Source: Sipunculus nudus
Taxonomy: Eukaryota; Annelida; Sipuncula; Golfingiida; Sipunculidae
Assembly (NCBI GenBank): GCA_026874595.1
Contig: CM049319.1
Coordinates: 62,998,917-63,062,916 of the forward strand
Direction of reading: 5' to 3'
DNA length: 64,000 nt
Shown: piece after piece, positions 47,643-59,689 of the stretch
Layout of the letters: each line of letters begins with the position of its first letter
How positions within the stretch are numbered: the stretch's first letter is position 1
Position numbers and translations under genes: made by a program
Notes under the pieces: model-generated
Databases searched by the model: none
Told to the model about the DNA's origin: nothing
The model's input: only the letters and a program-made list of their open reading frames with translations

Positions 47643-48900
47643 ATGTCTTTTAATTATGTATGTCATCTCTTATTATTCAGATCGACTTTCCGTGATGTAC
47701 CTTATCCAGCACGCAATTAAGTGATACTGTGACACGGAACACTGGATATTTCGACATTCCCGATGTTCTAGAGTTTATCACCGGTCACATATTGCATCGA
47801 TTCTACGCAGACATATGGTTTTGGATAGACGAATTGTATACTGAGAAACAATACATTTGTCCAAGGGACTTGCATGTGTACGTTTGAATCACTCAATGAG
47901 GCGTATCCTCGGTACTATAGCCACACATCGTAATTGACACTTAGCATCACCTGCCGACTGCTGTTTGTCGATTATATGTTACCATGACTTTGTAAAACAG
48001 ACAACTATTAATTTTTAATACAGATATACTACACAAGAGGACCTGGAGTGACAAGAGATAAACATTTACCAAAGAACACGAAAAAATATATATTCATGAT
48101 GTACACTAGCTATCAAACTCACAAAGAACAGCACATTCTCGGGTACATTGAATGTTAATTCTTGTCGCCTTGTTGTGTGTGCGGATAAGAAAGACAGTAC
48201 AACTACGAAGTATGCGATTTCATTGTTAGTACAACAAGCAAAATGATTTAATTGCAGGCAAAACGTAAATTTTCTTGAAATATCAAAGACTTGATCTACG
48301 CTGAACGATTTCAAGAGAGAATGGAATTTATAAGTATTCATATTTAGGAATCGACTATGAACTGTGTGAGGTATTTACGAACTCTGCATCGAAAATGTCA
48401 AATTATATTATTAAGGTGCATTCATATGCAAATCTTTTTTTGCTGTTTCACATTTTTCACATGTCGATCTTAACAACAAAATAAAAAAATGTGTTCCCTT
48501 AAAAGAAGTGTTTTTTTTTCATTTGGAATGATTTATCATACTTACAGGATACAAGATTAAATATGAATTTTTTCAGTTACCCACTTTCTATGAGAAATGC
48601 TTTTCATATTTTTATCAAAACTGTTTCCCTTAAATATGGACATGGCTGGAAATTAATTTATCCTAAGCGCATGACATGACATCCCAGACTGCATTGAAGG
48701 TTCTATAAAGAATCTTACACATAGGGTTCCACCAAAAACCTTTCAAGGTTTGTATTGGGTTCGAACTCAGGTTCAAAATGATTCTTAAACGAAGCGGATG
48801 GACTGTGGACTCGAAATGGTAAGGACTTGACTTGGACTCGGTCTTGGGTAGTGTGGACTCGACCATATCACTGTAAGACTTGAAAACTTAAAATAAGTCC
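47643..48900. other. Spacer DNA, no gene recognised
   Basis: AT-rich. A GGTTCTATAAAGAATCTTAC / GGGTTCCA motif (48700-48735) resembles the palindromic GGTTCT cluster at 59105-59175. A GGACTCG-rich patch (48780-48860) resembles those at 59394-59530 and 63590-63715. Confidence 0.45.
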
Positions 48901-48904
48901 TCTG

Positions 48905-49012
48905 ATCAAGAAGTTGGGGGTCTAGGCCGGAAAATTGGTTTTAAGCTCTAGGACAAAGGTTGTTGCGGCTCAAAAGGAGGGGTCCGGACCACCTGGGCCC
49001 CCTGAGGATCCT
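48905..49012 (+). mobile_element. GGATCCAGG-ended MITE, 3' fragment
   Basis: GGGTCTAGGCCGGAAAATT, TTGTTGCGGCTCAAAAGGAG, GGGTCCGGACCACCTGGGCC and GAGGATCC occur in the same order as the right half of the element at 29955-30177. Confidence 0.6.
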
Positions 49013-49724
49013 CAGCGATAATCCAAGTGGCCGGAAGTTAAAATTAAGGAAGTGATACTTGTAATATCGCTCTTCAAGTGAATGCTTTGTGTCAAGTGCC
49101 TATGGGATAACCCTATAGAACATGACATCCTTAAGAGCCCGCCATCCCTGTATATTTTCAGATATACATCGTCAGAATTACATCGTCATCAGTCATACGA
49201 TCACTCCCTAAGAATCTTATAACACAACCTTAATGCAATATCAAGAGTCCCTCCCCCACACTTCTAATGCCCTCGATCCTAATTTTATTAACTACAAACA
49301 GATATACATGAATAAGATTCCTGGAAGTATTCGTCAGAGAGGCTTTAATCTAATTGGGTCCCCCGGCTATGAGGCTCCGAGCGTCCAAGATGACGCCAAG
49401 AAGTCAGCGTTGGCTCTACTCAGGGTTGGTGACCAGAGCGATTACCTCAAGCCGGTCACTTAGGTGAGCAACGTGCCTGATTTTAGGGTCTCGCTTTTCC
49501 CAGATGTGACGCAAGATGTGACGCAAAGTCGAAGTTCTTGTTGATTTAAAACTTTATATAATTAAAACAAATGGTTTAATCAAATGATTTATTATTCTAT
49601 ATATTGGAAATTACCATCATCTAAATTTGTAACAAAATAATGGATTACAGAACAAAGATTTTTCTGCACAGAACTGCTTTAATATTTATCCTAGATAATA
49701 CTTAGCTAAGACTCAGGGCTTTCA

Positions 49725-50140
49725 ATAGGAAGAAAATTTGAAAAGTCTGGGACCCTCAGGAAAAATTTGAGGAGTCCCATTTAAGTATAGAGCGTCCCAA
49801 GGGGAGATGATATGTGTCCAATTTCGAAGAGTTTTGTAAATATGGAATCTTTTCGTATTTTATATAATTGTCAGATCATTAAAGGATTAGAAATCGCGTC
49901 GTGATATTAATATTTGCTTATAGCAAAAAGTACGCCTCAGTTTTCAGCGCGGTGTTTACACAACTGACGGGTTCGTCGTAGGCACCCGGAAATGGTCATT
50001 GACTGATACAAGGCCCTTAAGCCAGACATTCGCGCGTCCCATAGAACGCTTTGAGAACCGAGCGTCCGTAAGAGATTTCCAACGTCAGAGACGCTTACCC
50101 TTCGCGTTCCTGAATGCCCTGTTTAAGACTAAATTAATGC
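49725..50140 (+). repeat. GAGCGTCC dispersed repeat, copy 2, spanning arm boundary
   Basis: The first block (AGGAAGAAAATTTGAAAAGT, then AGAGCGTCCCAAGG, 49730-49825) lies in the palindrome spacer. The end block (CGAGCGTCCGTAAGAGATTT and ACGCTTACCC, 50070-50110) lies inside the right arm, whose boundary is 49998. Only the end block is present in the left arm. Confidence 0.6.
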
Positions 50141-53100
50141 TGAATGGTTACCATTATTTAGGGTATTTGTCAAGGGGGAATAAATGCAATACATTGATTT
50201 ATTATAAGTAACATTAATTTATGCGTATGTAAATGTAGTGAAATGAAAAAAATTAACTTACCGGAGTCGGATTCAAATTTAAATCTCAAAGATCTATGCA
50301 AACTTTCTTTAAATAAAAAAGATGCTTCTTTATTTCTAGACTGATTTAATTCTGCTTATTTTATCAGATATAGCCAGGAGCGCCCTTTGAAACGTCTACA
50401 CAGAATTATGAAATTAATTAATCATACAAACATTTTACAAAATCACAAGAGAATGCTCCTTTTTTAACCGATTTCATTTCATTTGTTTTATCCGATAACG
50501 TGAGGTGCCGAGTTTTACAGATAATTCTAGATGGTACCAAATGAGATAAAATCTTTCTATGGTGAGCAGTGCAGTGTATGAAAGGGCATAATTTTATGTT
50601 GTCACGCGCTAGTAATCCACTTCTTCCTTAAACGGTAGACACACAGTGTAATTTACAAGGAAAAATACAAAAAAGGTTCCCTTCAGTTCTTAAAATGGCG
50701 CGTATGATCATGACAAAAATAGACCATTCCATACCTTTAAGGATTCAACGAAGGAATCGAGGCAAGACCATAAATTGGCAACGTTTCCGTTTTCTGGTCC
50801 TACTTTTAAAAAAATAAGAAAAACAGAAGTGGAGAATCCGTAGAACAACCTCTTTGTTTTGTTTCATATTTGCGGGGTTATATATTCGCAATTTTGATTT
50901 GTTTAGGTTCTCTGTGCGCGAGCTCACTATACAATAATGCGCACAGCATATATATATACATTGTTATATGAATTATTAATTATGTGCGCAAAATGTTAAC
51001 AATATGACGAGGACCCAAGAAAACATCGAAAAAACAGAAATCTTTACCCGTTATTGGCTATTACTAAAAAAAGTTTTTAACGGATTATGATGAAAATTTC
51101 AGGATAGCTCGACAATGATACAGTGAAGAATTGATTAAATTAATGATCCATGCGTAAATAAACCTGAAATGAGTATTTTATAGGGTGACGACATTGCTAT
51201 CTTTGGGCTGCGAGTCGTGACGTAACAGACGTGAAGATACAGAGGACAATGACGTCAGTAAATCAATGTAAAAAAATCTATATTAAGGAAAAATCTGGCA
51301 TTTCTGACAATCCAATATGAGAGTGATGAGCTGGCTTGCCGGAGGCCTTCGCTCTCAGAGCCCATTTCTATTTTGAATCTGTTGCCTTTTGATTTTACCG
51401 TGCCTCAAATTCATCATTAGCGCGGAGTGCGATGACAGTACTCGGTTTATGCCAGATCATGATACTGTGGTGGAGGAATCTTACACTTAACCTTACTGCA
51501 ACACACAGAAACATACAGTAGTGTATATTTTTATATTTTTTACATTTTAGAAAGCAGATTGGTATGGACTAAAGACTTAATGTAACAGCATATTTATAAA
51601 GTGCTTAAATTTTTCTAAAATTGAGGTAATTTATATATATATATAAATTATATATAGCATATGCGCTGGCCAAGGAGTGCATTTACACTTAATATAAAAT
51701 GAGCTTACTTCAGTATCCTTTACCAATATATGACTGAAAACAAGAGGAACAGTTTGTTACCTACATTTGAAAACGTGGAGTAATAAAACTTGAAGTTAAA
51801 TGACTGGTATGTTTATATTTTTATATCTACTTCTATGCTTGAAAATTTTTTAGTAGATATTACTGCTTGGAAGTTTTTTACTCAACATAACATGATAAGT
51901 CGGATAAGGGGGGGGGGGGGCATGGCCTCCTGCGGCACCCCCCTTGATACGCCCCTGAAAGCCTTAAAGCTTCCTTACAGGAGGAAGGAGTTTTTAAACC
52001 AGAGTGGACTGCAAACGCCGACCACTTCCATGTATACTAAAGCAATGGAATGAAACTCGGGGCTATACCGCCTAAGTTAGATGTAACGCCAATCAGTATT
52101 ACACGGGATATTATACAGGGTTACAAGATTAACTCAGTATGATTCAAAGAACAAGGTGAACACTACAGGCATTTATAGATGCTTTGTTTTGCCAGCATGT
52201 AAAGATAATAAAGAACTTGAACGCATAAGGTTTAGCGCAGGTCAAGACAGGTTAGGTGGTCTATACCCTGATCTCACGAACAATATAAGTCTAATATCTA
52301 TTTTCACACGTTGCCTTCCTGGTTTCTTGGACATGTTCATTCTTGGGACTTTTCTCGGCTCTCTGGGGAGCATAAAAGCATGCAGGCAGCCATAAACGCA
52401 CTTAAAGGTGATTGGGCTGCTTTGTAGATATTATTTGAGTAATGCAGGAAGGCAGTCAGGAAGCAGTGCTGTTCTTGGCACAATGCGTGACTGTGAGGAT
52501 TTAATTGAAAATCTTCTGTTTTATTGGCAGCCAATGAAAAATATACTCTGTTTCACTACTGACATGGTTTCGTGTCTAGTCTGGTAGTCCACGTGCAGCG
52601 ATTAAAGATTACCATGCCATGTGACATTGCATTCACATGAGGTGTATAGGATTGAATCATTTTCTACTTGAAATTCAATTTACCCCCTAACAACGCTTGT
52701 TTCATTATGTTTTCTGTATTATTATATGTTTCTTTACTTTTAATTGACGATGGTCACGTGAGATTTTTGTCACGCATCTCCTCCCTTGTCACGCCATGGA
52801 TATGAACGTTTCTGGTTTTTTAACAGTCCAGAATGATGCAACGTATATTCTAATGGGGGTAATTTCCCACATTTTTCAAATAAATCTTGAGATATTTTCC
52901 TTTATTTTTTCCCAAGGGGCGATTGCAGCGCCACCTGACGGTTACTATGGGTGTCTTTCGCTGCCGAGAGCAGTTTGTTACTCAGTCTTCCCATTTTCTG
53001 ATACTCAAAGAGTGAGATATTTCAAATACTTTGAAAATCATGACAATTCAAACGGCCCAGTGCTCAAACTCTCCTTCCATATGCATTTTTCCATATCTTC

Positions 53101-53279
53101 TAAATTCACATAAAATAAAATTAGTAAGTGGTGCCAATTTTAACAGACGGCACCAATTCAACAGCCAGAAATCACATAAATTCTGCACAAAAGGTAAGGA
53201 AATAGCTGGCTTTAAATTTACTTCCATGCACTTAGGCAAGTCATAATTACTTTATGATCAGACATGTGTTAAGTGATGA
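49998..53279 (-). repeat. Right arm of 9.8-kb palindrome (3,282 bp)
   Basis: Inverted copy of 43491-46772. The inner boundary is where ATTGACTGATACAAGG begins, and the outer boundary is after GTTAAGTGATGA. Beyond the outer end a few bases (AACTA against the opposite flank) and a GGTAAGTAA string still align if a ~16-bp gap is allowed, so the duplicated unit may originally have been slightly longer. The poly-G tract near 51908-51920 differs from its partner, as expected for a mutable run. No target duplication is evident at the outer ends. Confidence 0.93.
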
Positions 53280-54850
53280 ATAGTTTAACTGCCTAAAACC
53301 TTACTTACCCACAGCTATGACTTGCAGTTTAACTATGTTTTATTGTTACACAGCTAAATACATTAAAGAAATATGCTAAACAAATTAAAAGTGAGGAACA
53401 CTTTATTCAAACTAAAAAAATAAACCATGATACCAAAAAAAAAAATTAAATGAATACAACATTATTTAAGGTTTTCCATATAAACACAGTTCTCTGACAG
53501 TTTTAGATTGTATCCCCAAATCTTGATCTTAGGTCTTTCACCTTTGCATGCAATTACTGCCATTTTATAAATGAATGCTCATACTGTAACTTATAACAAG
53601 ATAAATTATTTGCCTATTTGATCACAATGGATTAAATTATGTGATATATGTGAAAGAAGTTTTCCCGAATTTTAAAAAATGTTCCATTTATACTGATGAA
53701 TAGTCATTTATATTGTTGAGTAGTCTCACCAACATATCATGTATGTTTTGTATGCCTGAATCTTAAAATGGCAAAAAGCAAAGGATTGATTCTATAAATA
53801 ATAACAGATCTTTTATGCTAGCCATAAACTAAAATATAATAATATCTTTTACATAACCTGATAATGAACAAGAATTCCCACTAGTTGTTTATTCCCATAG
53901 CTAGTTCATCCTTTTTCAGATTTTAAGATTTTGTGCATATACTTATTGCCAATAAAATGATGGATACGCTCTGTTAACTGTATGATGAGATTGTGAAAAT
54001 GGAACCCTCCCGAAACACTATAATTAGTATAAAACTGAAAAACGCAAAAATATATTGTGGTGAATATGTTACAAACCAATCACTTTTGGATCGTGTTCAA
54101 CTTCAAGGGTCTAAGAAACCAAAAGTCATGATCAGGGACCCTGACTACATCTCCCAGTAAAAGTATGACTCAAGAAGAGTTTTCAGGGCACGGGCTTTGA
54201 TTGCATCATACTAGTCATGTATGAAAGTTCACATGAACATCCACAGCACTAGGATTTATATGACCATTGGGTCTTATGACCCCATCAACATGATAAATAG
54301 TAATTAACTGGTCTAATCAAGCATGTCCTCCCCATCTGATATCCTGCCTTTCTAGAAGCATAATGGATGCTCTGCTACATCATTCCAGGTAGCAGGGCAC
54401 TTGTCACCAAACCCAAAGGGTACTGATAATGACATTACCTTGGCCAATGAAACTATGTGCAACACAAACATGGTCTCCTGCCCAAGAAACCTGTACAGGC
54501 TCCTTGAAGACTGCATAATGCCAGCCAACAGGAAATCAAGCATTTCCCATATCTGTACCTGAAACCTTCCTGGACCCCAGCAAATAAGCCTTGTGACTGC
54601 ATCACCCCAGCCAGTTTGGTATCTTTTATAAATCTTTGGTGCCTAAAACCTGTTATAGGCGGGGCAATTTTAACCAGGTTATAACCTTCCTGCCCAAAAG
54701 TTGCCAACCCTGGTTCTGTCCCCATCCCCATATGTTTTGAAATCTCAAATATTCAAGTTTACAAAACAATGTAAACATAATAAAAATATATTGAATATGT
54801 GTGGATTTGATTACAACAATATATCAATTAATTAAAAAGTAACCAGTCGT
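53280..54850. other. No gene recognised; possible decayed coding on minus strand
   Basis: 54350-54735 is less AT-rich, and two overlapping minus-strand frames cover it (54352-54543 and 54453-54731). Neither shows a family I recognise. The remainder is AT-rich. Confidence 0.35.
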
Positions 54851-54853
54851 ATT

Positions 54854-55247
54854 TTTTTTTTTTTTTAATTTAATTAATATTTTTTTGTTGGAGGTAACCG
54901 CCTCCATTTTTTAATGCTAGCTTAACTAATTATATGAACATCTGCAGATTTCCATTTCGGTTTCGGACTACGTGACAGGGCAGTATCACACGCTTCCTCT
55001 CATTTGATATCCTGGCGTTAACCAGGCCCGGTGACTACTGGTAATCATACCACCGAGGACCCCCGAAAGGCGCACTCGTTTGTGAGTGAAACACGGCCGT
55101 TTGGCACGACCTTCCCATTAAGCCTGCAGAGCGCTCACCCTGGGTGGGGGCCGACCGTGAAAAACCTCACCGCCTCGGCTGAGTTTCGAACTCACGATCT
55201 CCCGGCTTTGAGTCCTGCGCTCTACCCCTGAGCCACAGAAGCCGGTT
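54854..55247 (-). mobile_element. tRNA-derived SINE, full-length copy
   Basis: On the minus strand it starts with a tRNA-like head: ACCGGCTTCTGTGGCTCAGG, GGTAGAGCGCAGG (A-box region) and GAGTTCGAAACTC (B box). A conserved body (GAGCGCTCTGCAGGCTTAAT) and a 3' region (GAGGCGGTTACCTCCAAC) follow, with a poly-A tail (poly-T at 54854-54866). It is bordered by an 11-bp target duplication, CCAGTCGTATT, at 54843-54853 and 55248-55258, which demonstrates LINE-mediated insertion. The central body may belong to one of the conserved-domain SINE superfamilies known in molluscs, but I cannot assign it here. Confidence 0.9.
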
Positions 55248-55627
55248 CCAGTCGTATTCTTTAAAATAAATTTCAAGTTACTAATAATCAGATGTAAATT
55301 CAGACCAAAAAAATCTTAGACTTGTTTTTTATACATAAATTCATGCGCATTATAAATATTTGAGACGGTACAATTTAGAAATAACTTACCATATTATAAT
55401 CGTCAGAACATTTTAAAATAAAAACTCCTTTATACTTTTTTAATATTTATACTTTTTTTTAATGTACACTCTTGCTTGGCAGGCAGATGTATCTGGTCCC
55501 TGCAAAGAGAAAGAATGGATGGGTGACTTTAGTCAGGTGCACGCTTGGTAATAATTAGTCATTATAACACCACATTAATTGGCGAATACCTTTAGTGAAA
55601 GTGCAATTAAGCATAAGCAAACATTAG

Positions 55628-57987
55628 GAGGATGAGTCCTATTTGACGGTGTCATCCCAAATGGACGGGTTTCAGATAAACGGGTCGGATTTTTTCGATC
55701 CCATCTGGACGGGTCCCAGTCCGACGGGTCCCAGTCAGATGCTCTATAAATAACGAATGGGTTTAAGAAATGACGCAGGCTATAATACATGCATTATATA
55801 TTATATATAATATTATTAATGTATATATAAAAATATCAAGCAGTTAGAAATGTCCTGAAGGATGAACGGTTCATTCGCATAGACCACCCGGCTGTTTGGC
55901 GATGCCGACATCATGTATAGGCATTGCATTGTCTCATCTTATGATCACTTTTATTATCGTTAAAACGTCATATTTATGTTCAGAACATGTATTTTGCATC
56001 GTTGAAGTCTATATTGAATATATTTATTGGAACGATAATTTATGAGATGTTATTATTCAAGAAATGCAGTTTATAATTTTCTGTGGAATGTGTACATGCA
56101 GAGCATAATTATGCATACTTGCTTGTGATATCAATAAAATCAGAATTATCCTTATTTGAATGCCGAGTTACGTGGACAATCTATAAAATATGAGTTAATC
56201 ATTTCAAATGTTAAATATTTTTCTTTCATAAATATCCTTTGGTTATTAGATTCAATGCTTCTTTAAGGGCATGTGTATCCTACACTGCCTATTGTTTTAG
56301 TGGATAGATAGATAGATAGATTCCACATAGATTTATTAACTCCCAAAAAAAAATTTATGTAAAAATCACTGTCTTCAAGGACCTTACCAGAAATGAGAAA
56401 CTGTACACCCAATATTACCACGTTTCACAGAGAACCCATATAAGTGCATCTTCTTGCTAATTAACCAGTTACTGTGATTAGGTTTCGTTCCACACCGATT
56501 GTTTAAGCCATGTAGTAACTGTTATAATAACAGCACAGTGGTCTTTGATAAATAATCCGTTGATTAGCATGAACCACCTAACATTAAAGTCTCCTGTTTA
56601 TAAAGAATGTGTATTATAATAAATTTTATTTTTCAAACCATCGATTTTATGAACAATGTTTTCCTTTCTTTCTATCATATCCCTTTCAAGCTTCATCATC
56701 TCTCTCTCTCACTCTCTCTCTCTCTCTCTCTGTCTCTCTCTATCCATCCTCCTTCTTTCTCTAGCGTTATCGTATGGATATTCTCTCTTTTCTCTCTCTC
56801 TGTTCATTCTCTCTCTATCTCTCCTTCTTTCCCTTAGGTTATCGTATACAAGTATTCCCTCTTCTCTCTCTCTTTGTTCATTTTTCTTTCCGTCCCTCCT
56901 TCTTTCTCTCAGGTTATATTGTGTAAAGTATTTTGTTTTTTCTCTCTCCCACTCTCTTTCTCACGTGAATTATTATTTTGAAAATATTAAATAAACCATA
57001 TTAGTTTGTTTTTTTTATGCAAGAGACAACTAATGAGAGAAAAAACAAAACAAAAGAGAATAGAAAAAGTCTAAATGATATATGTGAAACAGTAATAAAT
57101 ATGAAATAAACGTTATATATGATTTTATACATAAGAGCGATAACATGAACATTTTGAGAGTAATGAGAGTTTGTGGGTTTGTGTCTAATTGATTAATCAA
57201 AGGGTAATCGATTGTTTTTACTGCACTTGTGAAATACCTTTCCGTAACAATCATTGTTAAACGCATATTAATTAGTCCCGTTATTCAAACAATTAGTTAA
57301 TTATTAAGCGACCTCGCTTCCTTTGAAGTGCAGTGATCGTGTCATAGGTGCAGGTTTCTCTGTCATATATACCTGATGTGGTACGGAGTTTCCAAACTGA
57401 CTTCCTACTCTTGTTACTTGGAAATGTGCAGAGATTTTGAGTGACAATATGGCAGCACATGGATTATGTGATATATCGGAATAAAAATAAGAATTAACCG
57501 AAAACCTAGCTTAACTATCTTGCATATTTACATTAGTTGGCATAGCATGTTGACCGCACGTCGGTTATTATAGTAGATATCGGTTATTTATTTGACATTT
57601 GATTGCATGTTGATTCGTTATTTTAACTCTGACGCAACAGATACTATTGGGCTACAATTATTTCAGTTTTCACGAAAGATACGTCAGGGAGGAAGACAAT
57701 ATAACGGTAAAAACCTATCGCTCTTTGAATAGTAATTCATGTACACAGGTAAAATAAATTTCATACTTATACCATGTTTGATCAACATATATAAAGTTTT
57801 ATTATTTTAGTATGGCTTTCTCATAAAACTTCAATCCCCAGCTACTTACGTGTGTAATAAAGTCATGCAAATATAACATAGCGTCTAAATGGGACCCGTC
57901 CAACTCGGACCCGTCTAATCTGGAACTCGGCCAAATGGGACCGTCTAAATGGGAACCGTTCATCTGGCGCCCGTCCAACTGACACCT
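55628..57987. repeat. Inverted ACGGGTCC minisatellite pair (~2.4 kb apart)
   Basis: At 55650-55740 units of ~14-15 bp (GGACGGGTCCCA with TTT/GTC variants) repeat several times. At 57885-57985 the same unit repeats in inverted orientation. Outer flanks are weakly alike (TTAGG... on each side). This resembles the design at 20.4-22.35 kb, inverted arms made of short tandem units. The interior has a CT-rich microsatellite tract (56698-56960), a short GATA run near 56305 and no transposase. Confidence 0.6.
56698..56960. repeat. CT-rich microsatellite tract
   Basis: Several (TC)n and (CTTT)n blocks separated by two similar GTTATCGTAT(G/A)-type spacers (~56767 and ~56839). The Ser/Leu-rich frames over it are artefacts. 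Confidence 0.9.
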
Positions 57988-57999
57988 AAGCACTCAGGC

Positions 58000-59100
58000 C
58001 CATGCACGTTGTGAAAACCCAAATTACATAGTTTCTAACAACGTCCCCAACTGTCCCATTTACTGGCTATACTCAAAATAGGCTTAGCGATGTGTCCTTT
58101 CGCCTTTTGTATGATAAATCATTTGTATGACAATTTAAAGATACGACCAAGTCTAAGAATACTGTAAACACTACACAAGATGTTACGTATTCCGTGTATG
58201 GTGGTCTGACTTTTATAGTTATTAATCACTGAAGCCGAATTTTAATTCTGTTTGGTAAATATTGTTAGAAGTGGTGATTTTCCTTAAATGCTACTTAACT
58301 GTTTCCAGTTCTACATGATGGGTGACATGACAATGAACCAGCATTATTCATGACTGCAATAATTCATGCACGCCATGTCTGTCATGTTTATCACCGGCCT
58401 CTGTCCTCGTTTAGAATATACGTGAATTCTTTCGCAGACAAGGAATGATTGGATACATTAAGTCACTGGACAGTTCACCTCTAGACAGATCACTTCAACA
58501 TTCTTCATATGAAAATATACATAATCATATGTCTTATTATTTTTCTCTTCTAATATGTCGGGTGACCAAAATATCCGCCCAAAATCAGTTGACCTCATTA
58601 GTTAAAATAACGTGCGCATGCGCGTCCTAATCATCGGGGCGTCCGTTCACAAGACGTAGAGGCCTAAATATATGCCCCCACCCATATTTTTGCATAGGGA
58701 GAAGGTCAATTTAATGACACCCTCCCCATATTCAGGTGATATTAATATAGAGAAAATGAAATATTAATAATTGGATTCTGGTTCTATTTCTGAGATTACT
58801 ATGAAATATTATAAAATATTATTAAATTTCTTAAGCTGGGTTAGAATTAACCTAAACGGGAAATATAATTTTTTTTATAAAAAACCTTATTCTAAATTGT
58901 AATATTTATGAGATATGTCACACAGAAAATAAAAGGTTAATGAAAAAAGTTGTCCCAACTTTGACTTCCCTCACAGGTCTGTAACTCATCCCCACCCTTG
59001 AAGATAAATTGACGCCACTGACAACACGGGATCCATCTGGTACCTAATTATAAGTAATGATCACCGCAAGAACCTCTAAGTGCCACATAGAACCTTTTAA
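58000..59100. other. No gene recognised
   Basis: AT-rich with short frames only. Confidence 0.4.
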
Positions 59101-59104
59101 CTGA

Positions 59105-59175
59105 GAAAATGGTTCCTCCTGGAACCTTGGTTCTAACCAGAACCATGTGGGTTCTTAAAAGAACCTACAAGAACC
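59105..59175. repeat. GGTTCT palindromic cluster
   Basis: Alternating GGTTCT/AGAACC strings (GGAACCTTGGTTCTAACC, GAACCATGTGGGTTCTTAAA, AGAACCT) can fold back on themselves, like the ends of small MITEs. A related patch lies at 48700-48735. Confidence 0.5.
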
Positions 59176-59393
59176 CTTTTTTTTATAGAGTGCTCCTTAT
59201 AAAAAGAAATTTGAGATCTCCAAGTGTTTATATGTTAATTCACTGCTTTTCACTTGACCGTGTAATTACTTTTTTTTTCTCCATACGCAGAGCAAAAGTT
59301 AGGTATATTACTTTTTCTTGTCATGCTACGTTAGTAGACAGGAATTTGAGTCTCCATGGTAATTGAAAGAGTCTTTCTTTTTCTACTGGACTC

Positions 59394-59530
59394 CAGTTGG
59401 ACTCGTCCTGATTTCTCGAGTCCTTATGTCCGAGTCTGAGTACAAGTCTTAATTCCAGTACCCGCGAGTCCAAGCCCGATTACAGGTCCATAAAAATGTG
59501 GACTCGAGTCCAAGTCCGGACTCGAGTCTT
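59394..59530. repeat. GGACTCG short tandem-rich patch
   Basis: Degenerate GACTCGAGTCC/AGTCC units. The string TGATTTCTCGAGTCCT followed by a GTCCGAG unit recurs at 63964-63985 near the window end, and related units lie at 48780-48860 and 63590-63715. Confidence 0.65.
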
Positions 59531-59689
59531 ACATTATTGCATTCTTATTTGTCTTTTGGGATGGACGTTCCGCTTTCCATAATCCTGATTATGCTAAAAA
59601 ATGTATTAACTTCGAAATAAGGCTTAAACCGAAATTTTAACTTACATACTTTGTCGCTTCCAGTCCTATTCATTAAAAAAAGACACAAC

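Noticed and set aside
43491-53279. Polinton or other large DNA transposon with long TIRs
   Set aside because: The spacer and arms contain no integrase, polymerase or capsid-like frame, and no 6-bp or other target duplication was found at the outer ends.
55150-55247. Functional tRNA gene from A- and B-box-like sequence
   Set aside because: The tRNA-like part is joined to a SINE body with poly-A tail and target duplication, and recurs at 33982 and 60311.
55575-57993. Repeats of DWDPS and LDGS residues as a repeat protein
   Set aside because: Both arise from translating the ACGGGTCC minisatellite units, and neither frame extends beyond them convincingly.
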